From contig CP169086.1 in the NCBI GenBank assembly GCA_041890495.1, positions 2,046,001-2,110,000 on the forward strand: a DNA stretch of 64,000 bases, read 5' to 3'. This DNA is from Escherichia boydii (GTDB lineage Bacteria; Pseudomonadota; Gammaproteobacteria; Enterobacterales; Enterobacteriaceae). Shown piece by piece: positions 40,196 through 50,261 of the stretch. Position 1 is the first letter of the stretch. Every line of letters begins with the position of its first letter. The notes beneath the pieces were generated by a model. It was not told where the DNA came from. It did no database searches and was given only the letters and a program-made list of their open reading frames with translations. The position numbers were made by a program, and so were the translations under genes.

Positions 40196-41919
40196 ATGCG
40201 CGCTTTGCTACCCTATCTGGCACTGTATAAACGTCATAAATGGATGTTAAGTCTTGGTATTGTGCTGGCAATTTGTGACGCTGCTCGCCAGTATCGGTCT
40301 GTTGACACTTTCCGGCTGGTTCCTCTCGGCCTCAGCGGTTGCGGGGGTTGCCGGACTGTACAGCTTCAACTATATGCTACCGCTGCGGGCGTGCGTGGTG
40401 CAGCAATCACCCGTACTGCCGGGCGTTATTTTGAACGTCTGGTAAGTCACGACGCGACTTTCCGCGTGTTGCAGCATCTGCGCATTTACCACCTTCAGCA
40501 AAATTGTTGCCCCTCTCCCCTGCCGGACTGGCGCGCTATCGTCAGGGCGAATTGCTCAACCGCGTGGTGGCGGATGTTGATACGCTCGATCATCTTTACC
40601 TGCGCGTTATCTCACCGCTGGTGGGCGCTTTTGTGGTGATTATGGTGGTCACGCTGGGGCTGTCTGTTCTGGATGTTCCCGTTGCGCTGACGCTGGGCGG
40701 GATCATGCTGCTGACGCTTATCATTTTGCCGCCGCTGTTTTACCGCGCCGGGAAATCCACCGGGGAAAACCTGACGCGCCTTCGCGGAGACTACCGCCAG
40801 CAGCTAACCTCCTGGCTTCAGGGGCAGGCAGAGCTGACTATTTTTGGCGCCAGCAAGCGCTACCGCGCGCGGATGGAAAGTACGGAGCTTAACTGGCATG
40901 AGGCCCAGCGCCGCCAGTCGGAGCTGACGGCCTTTTCTCAGGCGCTGATGATGCTGATCGGCGGCGTGGCGGTGATTGCCATGCTGTGGCTGGCTTCCGG
41001 CGATGTCGGGGGGAATTCGCAGCCGGGTCCTCTTATTGCCCTTTTCGTATTCTGCGCGCTGGCGGCGTTTGAGGCGCTGGCCCCGGTAACGGGCGCCTTC
41101 CAGCATCTGGGTCAGGTAATTGCTTCTGCCCTGCGCATCACGCAGATTGCGGAGCAGGAGCCTGAAGTCACGTTTAGTGCCGGGCAAACCGCTGTACCAG
41201 AGCAGGTTGAACTGGCGCTTGAAGATGTCACCTTCGCCTATGATAAACAGGCGCAGAACGCGCTGGACGGTATCACCCTTTCTGTCAGTGCCGGTCAGCG
41301 GATTGCGATCCTTGGGCGTACCGGCTGCGGTAAATCGACGCTGCTGCAGCTGCTGACCCGCGCCTGGGATCCGCAGCGCGGTCAGATTCGTTTTAATAAT
41401 ACGTTGCTGACTGATTTCAGCGAGCAGGCTCTACGACAGACCATCAGCGTTGTTCCTCAGCGAGTGCATCTGTTTAGCGCCACGCTGCGTGATAATCTGT
41501 TACTCGCCTCGCCTGGCAGTAGTGATGAGGCTCTGTCGGAGATCTTGCGTCGCGTTGGTCTGGAGAAGCTGCTCGAGGATGCAGGTCTCAACAGTTGGTT
41601 AGGTGAAGGCGGACGCCAGCTCTCCGGTGGTGAACTGCGCCGTCTGGCTATCGCCCGTGCGCTGTTACATGATGCGCCACTGGTGTTGCTGGATGAACCT
41701 ACCGAAGGCTTAGATGCCACAACCGAAAGCCAGATCCTTGAATTGCTTGCAGAAATGATGCGTGAGAAAACGGTGTTAATGGTCACCCATCGACTTCGCG
41801 GACTCTCTCGTTTCCAACAAATAATAGTGATGGACAACGGGCAAATTATTGAGCAAGGTACTCACGCAGAACTGCTTGCCAGACAGGGGCGTTATTACCA
41901 GTTCAAGCAGGGTTTGTAA
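40196..41919 (+). pseudogene. cydC: CydC, frameshifted at the 5' end, mosaic in the middle
   Basis: CydC is the partner of CydD. From ATG 40196 the sequence reads E. coli-like for 26 residues (YLALYKRHKWMLSLGIVLA). It then shifts frame near 40275, returns at AAGVRGAAITRTAGRYFE, is lost again near 40490, and is finally correct from LPLSPAGLARYRQGE to the end at 41919. The main open part has Walker A GRTGCGKSTLLQLL, signature QLSGGELRRL and Walker B LVLLDEPTEGLD. Between about 40650 and 41430 the protein is a diverged enterobacterial type (LSVLDVPVALTLGG; FSAGQTAVPEQVELAL), while both flanks are E. coli-like. Total length is 1724, two more than a whole gene of 573 codons plus stop. Confidence 0.88.
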
Positions 41920-41960
41920 GCTATTATTGAACGATCCGACTTGCGTGGAGTTTTGCGGTC

Positions 41961-42665
41961 ATGCGCCTGGTTCAGCTTTCTCGCCATTCAATAGCCTTCC
42001 CTTCCCCGGAAGGCGCATTACGTGAGCCTAACGGCCTGCTGGCACTTGGGGGCGATCTTAGCCCTGCGCGCCTGTTAATGGCTTACCAGCGTGGTATTTT
42101 TCCGTGGTTTTCTCCAGGCGACCCCATCCTCTGGTGGTCGCCCGATCCCCGCGCGGTGCTATGGCCAGAATCACTGCATATCAGCCGTAGTATGAAGCGA
42201 TTTCATAAACGCTCGCCCTATCGTGTCACGATGAATTACGCTTTTGGTCAGGTCATTGAAGGCTGTGCCAGCGATCGCGAAGAAGGAACCTGGATCACGC
42301 GTGGCGTGGTCGAAGCCTACCATCGCCTTCACGAACTCGGTCATGCCCACTCCATTGAAGTCTGGCGTGAAGATGAGCTTGTCGGCGGTATGTACGGCGT
42401 GGCCCAGGGAACACTATTTTGTGGCGAGTCCATGTTCAGCCGGATGGAAAATGCGTCTAAAACGGCGCTTCTGGTATTCTGTGAGGAATTTATCGGTCAT
42501 GGCGGTAAGCTTATCGACTGCCAGGTCCTTAACGATCACACAGCATCGCTTGGTGCCTGCGAAATTCCCCGCCGGGATTACCTTAATTATCTCAATCAAA
42601 TGCGCCTCGGACGATTGCCGAATAATTTCTGGGTACCACGGTGCTTGTTTTCACCACAAGAATGA
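41961..42665 (+). CDS. aat: Leucyl/phenylalanyl-tRNA-protein transferase
   Basis: Aat adds Leu or Phe to N-terminal Arg or Lys, making N-end-rule degrons read by ClpS. The 234-residue protein has the conserved [17 protein letters not shown] and [20 protein letters not shown] segments at the N-terminus, and the GNAT-like core [18 protein letters not shown]. It matches E. coli. It lies 41 bases after cydC and upstream of infA. Functionally it connects with clpA and clpS in this same window. Confidence 0.95.
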
Positions 42666-43168
<503 letters not shown>

Positions 43169-43204
43169 TTGTTTTACGCCTGTAATGGCAGATGAATATT
43201 AAAT

Positions 43205-43236
43205 AAGGCCGGGATTTTCCCGGCCTTACTTTTTTG
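43205..43236 (+). terminator. infA terminator
   Basis: AAGGCCGGG-ATTTT-CCCGGCCTT, then ACTTTTTT, 37 bases after infA. Confidence 0.9.
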
Positions 43237-43375
43237 CGCTGCAGGCGATTATTTGAACAATTATTTGGCTGTACGTTTCTGCGCCATGGCTGTCTGTTCG
43301 ACAGTGCATAGAGAAAGGGGGAGGGACGAATTAGCAGCAGCAATGCCCTTTTAATGGCTGTGTCTCGCTATGCTA
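43237..43375. other. Left border of the accessory block; expected tRNA serW not found
   Basis: No tRNA cloverleaf (T-loop GGTTCGAATCC or its complement, long Ser variable arm) can be read here on either strand, although K-12 has serW between infA and clpA. The stretch has no repeat or attachment-site duplication that I can recognise. Confidence 0.55.
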
Positions 43376-44901
43376 TCAGCCGTTTGCCACCTGATAACCT
43401 ATTTCAATCAAAGCATCAAGCTCGTCTTTTGCAAACAACCTTGCCCTGTAGCATTCGCCAGGGAACTCTGGATAGCCATCCAGCGAGCAAATCAGATCGT
43501 AGATTGTGGCAATAATATGGCCTGTGGCATTGCTGATAAAGAAAGAGCGTGCGTGGTTGGTGTAGATGCCATAGTAGTCACCATAATCTATTGCTGCCCC
43601 CATAAAATCAGTAATTTGAGGAACACGATCGGAAGGTAACTGGATAATGCTACCTGCCTGGGTTGCTGTTTTGTTGACGAGATCAACAGCATAGAACATG
43701 ACTCTCGCAGGATCGGTTTTGTAAGAATCAGCCGTTGAATCAAGGGCAATATCTCGAGTAACCGCGTTGCCTGCATTATCGACGCAGGAGCGATTATCAA
43801 ATAGTGAAAGAACAAATTTTCCTTCAGTCACATTGCTTAACCCAGCAAAAGCGCTATTTTTCGTTACGAATACGGTATGAGCGCCATTTTCAAAATTCTC
43901 AATACCGGAAGTATCTATCTGCGTAACGCCCTGCCCTGCTGCGAAATTACTGTTAAATCCCCCGGTGTTAATACTCCATAATATCTTACCATCGGCAGGA
44001 GAAATACCAAACGTCAGGCCAGCAGAACGAGTATGGACAACAATCGCTTCAGCATTTGCCTTCCCTCCGGGGATCCAGGAAAGCGAGTTAAGGTGAGCAT
44101 CGTTTGTCGGGCTATTATTCAGGATCTGCGTATTATCAAATGCACGCGTATAATTTTTTGCCCACAGCATCACGCCTGTCTTTTCATCAAATTTTAAAAT
44201 TGATGCGTCCTGTCTCATCGTGTTGGTCGAACGGTCCGGGTTATCATTACCAATCATGAAGAGATTACCGGCTGAATCCCAGATCAGATCGTGGGTGTTA
44301 GCATAGCGGTTACCATCGCGGTCGCGTAAATCAAATTCCAGAATCTCATTGCCTAAAATATCGATTTTAAAAAAGCGTCGACCATACCAGTGTTCATCTT
44401 CATCACTGCCGATATAGAAATAGCCATTATGCGTTTTTAACATTTGATTACGATAGGGCTGAGCGTAATAGCAGCGAAGATCGCCGTTTTGGTCGTAACC
44501 ATCACAATTGGTGGTCATTAACCAACTGTTTACCATACGGCCGCAAAGTTGGCGGGATCCGTTTGCTCAATATCGATATGGAAAATTGTCGCATCGCGGT
44601 AGACTTGTTCCTGTGTGCTTACCAGAATGGTTTGATTAAAAATTTCCCCTCCGCTAAGGTTTTTAAAAACCACCTGTACTTGATTAAGATAATTGGCGTA
44701 CAGTCCAATAACCGGAATTTTTATCTCAGGTAAAGATATAATGTCATTTGATGAATACGTAAAATCTAAACTTGATGCGCTAGTTAATCTTCCCAGAACC
44801 GTATAGGAATATGTTGCCGCCTCATCAACCCTAAATTTCAGATATACCGCAAGCTGGTTATTTGCAGGCGCGAGATCCATTCCAAGATAGGTAATTGCCA
44901 T
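43376..44901 (-). pseudogene. Arylsulfotransferase-family protein split by a frameshift
   Basis: Two adjacent frames together look like one PAPS-independent arylsulfotransferase (ASST). The upstream frame, 44901-44530, ends in a stop after FAAVW. It gives the Ig-like N-terminal domain (IPVIGLYANYLNQVQVVFKN). The downstream frame, 44536-43376 (386 residues), is the beta-propeller. It has ANTHDLIWDSAG, DAHLNSLSW and HTRSAG, giving candidate catalytic His and Arg residues. The two overlap by seven bases in different phases. One extra base near 44540 (GCGGGCCGT for GCGGCCGT) would fuse them into about 508 residues. The start at ATG 44901 is preferred because AAAGGTGA precedes it. No signal peptide is evident, unlike the periplasmic AssT of uropathogenic E. 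coli. It follows the 5'-nucleotidase gene by about 20 bases. A natural two-gene arrangement is less likely. Confidence 0.72.
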
Positions 44902-44922
44902 GTTATTCACCTTTTTTAAATA

Positions 44923-46476
44923 TTACTGTTTAACTTCTTTTACTCGCATCTCATTCACCTGTTGGGGAATGATCTTATTTCCTTTCACCAGATAATCAAT
45001 AACCGCATCAGAAAGGTTATACCCACCTTTTACCTGTTTATTCTGACCATCGATAAATGCGGTAAAGCCATCGCCACCCGGGGCAAGGAAACTATTTGTC
45101 GCTACGCGATAGGTATCAGTATCTATAATCGGCTTGCCATTAAGCGTAAATAGCACAACGCGGTGCCCAACAGGTTTATGTTGGTCGTAGCGCATTTCCA
45201 GTCCTTTCGACATTTGCAAGACACCATTAGTAAGTGACGCACCGTGTTCCATAAGATTGCGTAAGGATTTCCCTTTCAAATTCATTACAGTGAGCTCATT
45301 GGGAAACGGGAAAGCGCTAATAACATCGCCAAGGGTTATCGGACCAGCATTCAAATCTGCGCGAAGACCACCTGAATTAGTGAGCGCCAGCTGCGCATCA
45401 GGCGCTGCAGCAAGCATTGCATCGGTAAATAAATTTCCCAGCGAAGATGATTCACCATAGGCGCGCGTAAGCGCAACAGGCGTCTCTCCAACTTTTTGGC
45501 GAACCGTCTCGGAAAGTTTTTTATTCCAGCTATCAATAACGCTCTGAGTTGCAGGATCGGGTTTCCATTCATCGGCATAAAGGGTTTTAAGTTCGAAGCT
45601 TTTTATTTTTTGGTGATGTGTTTTTAGATCTACATCCAGAACCAGCTTACCGATATCAATCCCACCACTGTCGGTCGAAAGTACCAGCGTTTTACCTGCT
45701 TTGAGCGGCTCCACTGTTCCAACATGTGCATGTCCGGTAATCAGAATATCCAGCCCCTTCACCTGCTTCGCCGTCTGGATATCCTTATCAAGGGCACGCT
45801 TCACATCTGTATTGCCGATACTGGACTGGCGTGCAGGGAAACCTTCATGCATGAGTGCCACGGTAACATCCACTTTCCCGCAGAGTTCATCCAGATAACG
45901 CTGGAGATATTTCACCTCGTCACGCGCTTCAATGCCCTGACGCATTGAAGATGAAACGGTATCATCGAAAGCGAACACGCCATGCAATCCAATGACCCCA
46001 ATTTTTACGCCATCCTTTTCGATGATGGTATACGGCTTATTCCAGAAGAGGACGTTACTATTTTTATAAAAAACGTTCCCTAACAGTATCGGGAAGTTAG
46101 CCTGACTGAGCTGTATCAGCGTATTATCCCAACCATGATCGAACTCATGATTGCCTACAGACGCAGCATCAAAAGACATTGTATTCATAATATCTATGAT
46201 TGCCCGCCCTTTTGTCAGACTGCTAATGTACGGACCGGTAAAGTAATCGCCAGCATCAAAATAAAAAGTAGCTTTATTCTTTTTCTTTTCTTGCTTGACG
46301 TATGTTGCAATATTTGCGAAGCCACCGACAACTCTTTTACCTTCTGCAACATAAGGAAGTTTGTAGGGCTCAACATGTGCATGTAGGTCATTGGTATAAA
46401 TGAAGGTTACATCCTGAGCAGGACTTAGCGAAGCATACCCCGATAGTAATAAAACCGCGATTACTGTTTTTTTCAT
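44923..46476 (-). CDS. Periplasmic 5'-nucleotidase/metallophosphatase (UshA-like)
   Basis: A 517-residue exported protein with signal peptide ending SLSPAQ. The N-terminal metallophosphoesterase domain has metal-binding motifs TNDLHAH (28-34), FDAGD (73-77), GNHEFDHG (108-115), MHEG (209-212) and GHAH (248-251). The C-terminal 5'-nucleotidase domain has ALTNSGGLRADLNAG and FPFPNELTVMNLKG, the substrate-stacking region. The family hydrolyses nucleotides or UDP-sugars in the periplasm. It is distinct from chromosomal ushA. Two genes of this type lying with arylsulfotransferase suggest a scavenging locus for sulfated or phosphorylated compounds, but that is inference. G+C is visibly lower than in flanking genes, a sign of transfer. 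Confidence 0.88.
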   Translation of the reverse strand: MKKTVIAVLLLSGYASLSPAQDVTFIYTNDLHAHVEPYKLPYVAEGKRVVGGFANIATYVKQEKKKNKATFYFDAGDYFTGPYISSLTKGRAIIDIMNTMSFDAASVGNHEFDHGWDNTLIQLSQANFPILLGNVFYKNSNVLFWNKPYTIIEKDGVKIGVIGLHGVFAFDDTVSSSMRQGIEARDEVKYLQRYLDELCGKVDVTVALMHEGFPARQSSIGNTDVKRALDKDIQTAKQVKGLDILITGHAHVGTVEPLKAGKTLVLSTDSGGIDIGKLVLDVDLKTHHQKIKSFELKTLYADEWKPDPATQSVIDSWNKKLSETVRQKVGETPVALTRAYGESSSLGNLFTDAMLAAAPDAQLALTNSGGLRADLNAGPITLGDVISAFPFPNELTVMNLKGKSLRNLMEHGASLTNGVLQMSKGLEMRYDQHKPVGHRVVLFTLNGKPIIDTDTYRVATNSFLAPGGDGFTAFIDGQNKQVKGGYNLSDAVIDYLVKGNKIIPQQVNEMRVKEVKQ

Positions 46477-46568
46477 TTTTTAACTCTCGAATTAAAGAAG
46501 GAATTTCATTATCGATTAGCGAATAACAGATTTTGTGAACTTTCTCACGGCATATAAAAAAGGGGGAA

Positions 46569-47936
46569 GTGAAAATCGTCGACTCACAGAATCAGTTGGT
46601 GACATGCATGGAATGCACTCCAAAAATAGATCTCAATGTTTGTAAAAGCTGGTCATGCCCTAATCTTGGAATACCAGATGCGAATGACTATGTTGTTCCT
46701 GTTTATCGTCTTGGCTACGCTGCACTTGAATGTCAAAAATGTGGCAGCCTTCCTCCATTGTTTAATAAAAAAGAATGTGACGAATGGTTCAGCCACTTCA
46801 TGCAACAAAAATTAGGAAATACAGGACAAGGTTGTCCCCGCTGTTTTACAGCTCACGTCATTCACTATGGATATACAAAAGCCAGAACCCCACGCCTTCA
46901 ATGTTGTACCTGCCGCTATGTGTTTACTCCACCCTATGACAATGCTCTATGCCAGGATAAAAATATCTCCCTTCTTTCACGGCTCGAACAAGGTGTGCAC
47001 TCTGGCGAAACGACAAATCAAAGGGCGCTTGCGCACGCGGTTAACGGGTTCGAACACGATCTTCATATTTCTGTCCCTGGATTAACAAGGGTCTCAACGA
47101 TGCCGATGGTTATACCGTTTCAGGGCCGCGCTGCGAGACAGGAATTGTATGTTGTGATCAGCGCCGATGCTGATTCGGGAAAAATTATGCAAATCACAAC
47201 CAACTATAGCGACTGGAGGGCAGGTGACTCGTTGCTCTATAAAAGTTCAAAGCCCAGCCCTTCTGCGATATCACCGTCGAGCGATGTTGATCTTATTCGG
47301 GAACGAGAGAAACAATTTCTAACGCGAAGTCAATTTGATGAAATTCAGTACGGTAACGCCGAACTTAAGCGAAACGACCGCGGAAGCATAGTCCGTCCTG
47401 TCATAGCCATACACAGTCATTTCCAGCGTTTAAAACGACGCTTTCCGGGCGTAACCGATCATTATCTCGCACATGAGTGTGTCTTGCGCGGCGGTGCTAT
47501 TACGGCCTGGTCAACAGAGGTTCGTCTTGGGAAAACCGATCTGTGGTTTGTGTCTGAAAAGGCTGACGACGTTATGTTCTCTGACAGGTCATTTTACCTG
47601 ACTGGTAGCTGGGAAATGGGATGGTGGAAGAATGTGTGGGAGCGCTGGGATAATGGCGAAAGTTGCAAGATGATTGGGCTCCTGACCGGACAGCAAAGTA
47701 CAGCGGAACCCGCGTTGATTACACTTGCTCCCTGTAATGCATTTGCTGTCTGGCTGAGAGCCCATCCATGGTCATTACAGTGTCATAACTATGGGGCGCG
47801 GGTAGTGAGCCAGCATTTAGTGGGTCTTGGCTGTATTTATAACCAACAGATAAACGGCGAACACTCCGACGCCTCGTTCCACAGGGAGAGGGAGAAAGGC
47901 AGGCATAAAAAAACCGGGCAAATGCCCGGTTTTTAA
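46569..47936 (+). CDS. Uncharacterised multi-zinc-ribbon protein
   Basis: A 455-residue protein I cannot assign. It starts with GTG after an AGGGGGA ribosome-binding site. The first 120 residues carry cysteine pairs suited to zinc: C13-x2-C16, C25/C30, C55-x2-C58, C89-x2-C92 and C112-x2-C115. The 89-115 part (CPRCFTAHVIHYGYTK, then CCTCRYVFTP) resembles the zinc ribbon at the start of IS1 InsA and related transposases. The middle (ELYVVISADADSGKIMQITTNYS) looks like the first beta-strand of a DDE-type nuclease fold, and later WFVSEKADDVMFSDRSF. No terminal inverted repeats were found. The last codons lie inside the clpA terminator, so the C-terminus may be a truncation. It is divergent from the 5'-nucleotidase gene. 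Confidence 0.7.
   Translation: MKIVDSQNQLVTCMECTPKIDLNVCKSWSCPNLGIPDANDYVVPVYRLGYAALECQKCGSLPPLFNKKECDEWFSHFMQQKLGNTGQGCPRCFTAHVIHYGYTKARTPRLQCCTCRYVFTPPYDNALCQDKNISLLSRLEQGVHSGETTNQRALAHAVNGFEHDLHISVPGLTRVSTMPMVIPFQGRAARQELYVVISADADSGKIMQITTNYSDWRAGDSLLYKSSKPSPSAISPSSDVDLIREREKQFLTRSQFDEIQYGNAELKRNDRGSIVRPVIAIHSHFQRLKRRFPGVTDHYLAHECVLRGGAITAWSTEVRLGKTDLWFVSEKADDVMFSDRSFYLTGSWEMGWWKNVWERWDNGESCKMIGLLTGQQSTAEPALITLAPCNAFAVWLRAHPWSLQCHNYGARVVSQHLVGLGCIYNQQINGEHSDASFHREREKGRHKKTGQMPGF
47907..47935. terminator. clpA terminator (bidirectional), overlapping the zinc-ribbon gene 3' end
   Basis: AAAAACCGGGCA-AA-TGCCCGGTTTTT, with A and T runs on both sides, 20 bases after the clpA stop. It supplies the final TGQMPGF codons and stop of the convergent zinc-ribbon gene. 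Confidence 0.9.
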
Positions 47937-47954
47937 CATTAACGTTCAACTCAC

Positions 47955-50231
47955 TTAGTGAGCCGCTTCCGCCTTGTGCTTTTGTGCACTCTGGAATCCG
48001 TAAGTCAGCTCATTTTTCGCTTTATCCAGTGCGACGGTGACCTGACCGCCGTCCACCAGCGAACCAAACAGCAGTTCGTTGGCGAGCGGTTTTTTCAGGT
48101 TGTCCTGGATGACACGCGCCATCGGACGAGCGCCCATTGCCCGGTCGTAACCTTTCTCGGCCAGCCAGTTACGCGCTTCCTGGCTCACTTCCAGAGAAAC
48201 ACCTTTCTGATCCAGCTGAACCTGCAACTCGACGATGAATTTATCCACCACCTGATGGATCACGTCGGTTGACAGATGATCAAACCAGATAATGTTGTCG
48301 AGACGGTTACGGAATTCCGGTGTAAAGATCTTCTTGATCTCTTCCATCGCATCGGTGCTGTTATCCTGGTGGATAAGACCAATGGATTTACGCTCAGTTT
48401 CACGTACCCCGGCGTTGGTGGTCATCACCAGCACCACGTTACGGAAGTCCGCTTTGCGTCCGTTGTTATCGGTCAGCGTACCGTTGTCCATCACCTGCAA
48501 CAGAATATTGAACACGTCAGGGTGCGCTTTCTCGATTTCGTCCAGCAGCAGAACCGCATGTGGATGCTTGATGACCGCATCAGTCAGCAAACCGCCCTGA
48601 TCAAAACCAACGTATCCCGGAGGCGCACCAATCAGACGGCTGACGGTATGGCGTTCCATATACTCGGACATATCAAAGCGCAGAAGCTCAATGCCCAACG
48701 CTTTCGAAAGCTGTACCGTCACCTCTGTTTTCCCGACCCCGGTAGGACCGGCAAACAGGAACGAACCGACCGGTTTATGTTCGTGACCTAAACCTGCACG
48801 CGCCATCTTAATGGCTTCAGTCAGCGCCTCAATGGCTTTATCCTGGCCGAAGACCAGCATTTTCAGGCGATCGCCGAGGTTTTTCAGGGTATCGCGGTCA
48901 CTCTGAGAAACACTCTTCTCTGGAATGCGTGCAATACGGGCCACCACGGACTCAATATCCGCCACATTAACGGTTTTCTTGCGTTTGCTTACCGGCATCA
49001 GACGTGCGCGAGCGCCCGCTTCGTCGATAACATCAATGGCTTTATCCGGCAGATGACGATCGTTAATGTATTTCACCGCCAGCTCTACCGCCGCACGCAC
49101 CGCTTTTGCGGTATAACGCACGTCGTGGTGCGCTTCATACTTCGGTTTCAGGCCATTGATGATTTGAACAGTTTCTTCGATCGACGGTTCAGTAATATCA
49201 ATTTTCTGGAAGCGACGCGCCAGAGCACGGTCTTTCTCGAAAATGTTGCTGAACTCCTGATAGGTTGTCGAACCAATTACGCGAATTTTACCGCTGGAGA
49301 GCAACGGTTTGATCAGGTTAGCCGCATCGACCTGACCACCAGACGCTGCACCCGCACCGATAATGGTGTGGATCTCATCAATAAACAGGATGCTGTTAGT
49401 GTCCTGCTCCAGCTGCTTGAGCAACGCTTTAAAACGTTTTTCAAAGTCGCCGCGATATTTTGTGCCCGCTAACAGAGAACCGATATCGAGAGAATAAATC
49501 GTACAGTCAGCCATCACTTCCGGCACATCACCCTGAACAATTCGCCAGGCAAGACCTTCTGCAATCGCGGTTTTACCGACACCAGACTCCCCCACCAGCA
49601 GCGGGTTGTTTTTACGGCGACGGCAGAGAACCTGAATAGCACGCTCCAGCTCTTTCTCACGACCAATCAGTGGGTCGATTCCGCCCACACGCGCAAGCTG
49701 GTTCAGGTTCGTCGTGAAATTCTCCATACGTTCCTCCCCACCAGCTTGTTCTTCGCTGTTTGGCTGGCTGCCAGGATCAGAAGACTGTGTCGGCTCGTCT
49801 TTACGCGTGCCATGAGAGATAAAGTTCACCACATCGAGACGGCTGACTTCATGTTTACGCAACAGATATGCCGCCTGCGACTCCTGTTCGCTAAAGATAG
49901 CGACCAGAACGTTTGCACCGGTAACCTCATTGCGACCGGAGGACTGGACATGGAAGACCGCACGTTGCAGTACACGCTGAAAACTCAGCGTCGGCTGTGT
50001 ATCGCGCTCCTCTTCACTGGCAGGCAGAACGGGTGTGGTTTGTTCAATAAAGGCTTCCAGTTCCTGACGGAGCGCAACCAAATCCACAGAACACGCTTCC
50101 AGCGCCTCCCGGGCAGATGGGTTACTGAGCAGCGCCAGTAACAAGTGCTCGACGGTCATAAACTCATGACGGTGCTCGCGCGCTCTGGCGAAAGCCATAT
50201 TTAAACTGAGTTCCAGTTCTTGATTGAGCAT
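47955..50231 (-). CDS. clpA: ATP-dependent Clp protease ATPase subunit ClpA
   Basis: ClpA is the hexameric unfoldase that feeds substrates to ClpP. The 758-residue protein has the N-domain that binds ClpS (residues 1-140). Walker A1 is GESGVGKT (about 214-221) and Walker A2 is GPTGVGKT (about 495-502). The ClpP-docking IGL loop is in ERKSIGLIHQ. An internal Met169 (RMENFTTNL) is the E. coli alternative start. It matches E. coli. The start at 50231 is chosen over GTG/ATG positions up to 50246. It is cotranscribed with clpS, 30 bases upstream. Confidence 0.97.
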   Translation of the reverse strand: MLNQELELSLNMAFARAREHRHEFMTVEHLLLALLSNPSAREALEACSVDLVALRQELEAFIEQTTPVLPASEEERDTQPTLSFQRVLQRAVFHVQSSGRNEVTGANVLVAIFSEQESQAAYLLRKHEVSRLDVVNFISHGTRKDEPTQSSDPGSQPNSEEQAGGEERMENFTTNLNQLARVGGIDPLIGREKELERAIQVLCRRRKNNPLLVGESGVGKTAIAEGLAWRIVQGDVPEVMADCTIYSLDIGSLLAGTKYRGDFEKRFKALLKQLEQDTNSILFIDEIHTIIGAGAASGGQVDAANLIKPLLSSGKIRVIGSTTYQEFSNIFEKDRALARRFQKIDITEPSIEETVQIINGLKPKYEAHHDVRYTAKAVRAAVELAVKYINDRHLPDKAIDVIDEAGARARLMPVSKRKKTVNVADIESVVARIARIPEKSVSQSDRDTLKNLGDRLKMLVFGQDKAIEALTEAIKMARAGLGHEHKPVGSFLFAGPTGVGKTEVTVQLSKALGIELLRFDMSEYMERHTVSRLIGAPPGYVGFDQGGLLTDAVIKHPHAVLLLDEIEKAHPDVFNILLQVMDNGTLTDNNGRKADFRNVVLVMTTNAGVRETERKSIGLIHQDNSTDAMEEIKKIFTPEFRNRLDNIIWFDHLSTDVIHQVVDKFIVELQVQLDQKGVSLEVSQEARNWLAEKGYDRAMGARPMARVIQDNLKKPLANELLFGSLVDGGQVTVALDKAKNELTYGFQSAQKHKAEAAH

Positions 50232-50261
50232 AGGCACCTCCCCCAATTTTTATGCCTGCAT

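Noticed and set aside
43237..47950. tRNA serW in the infA-clpA interval
   Set aside because: Looked for the T-loop, anticodon stem and CCA end on both strands and found none.
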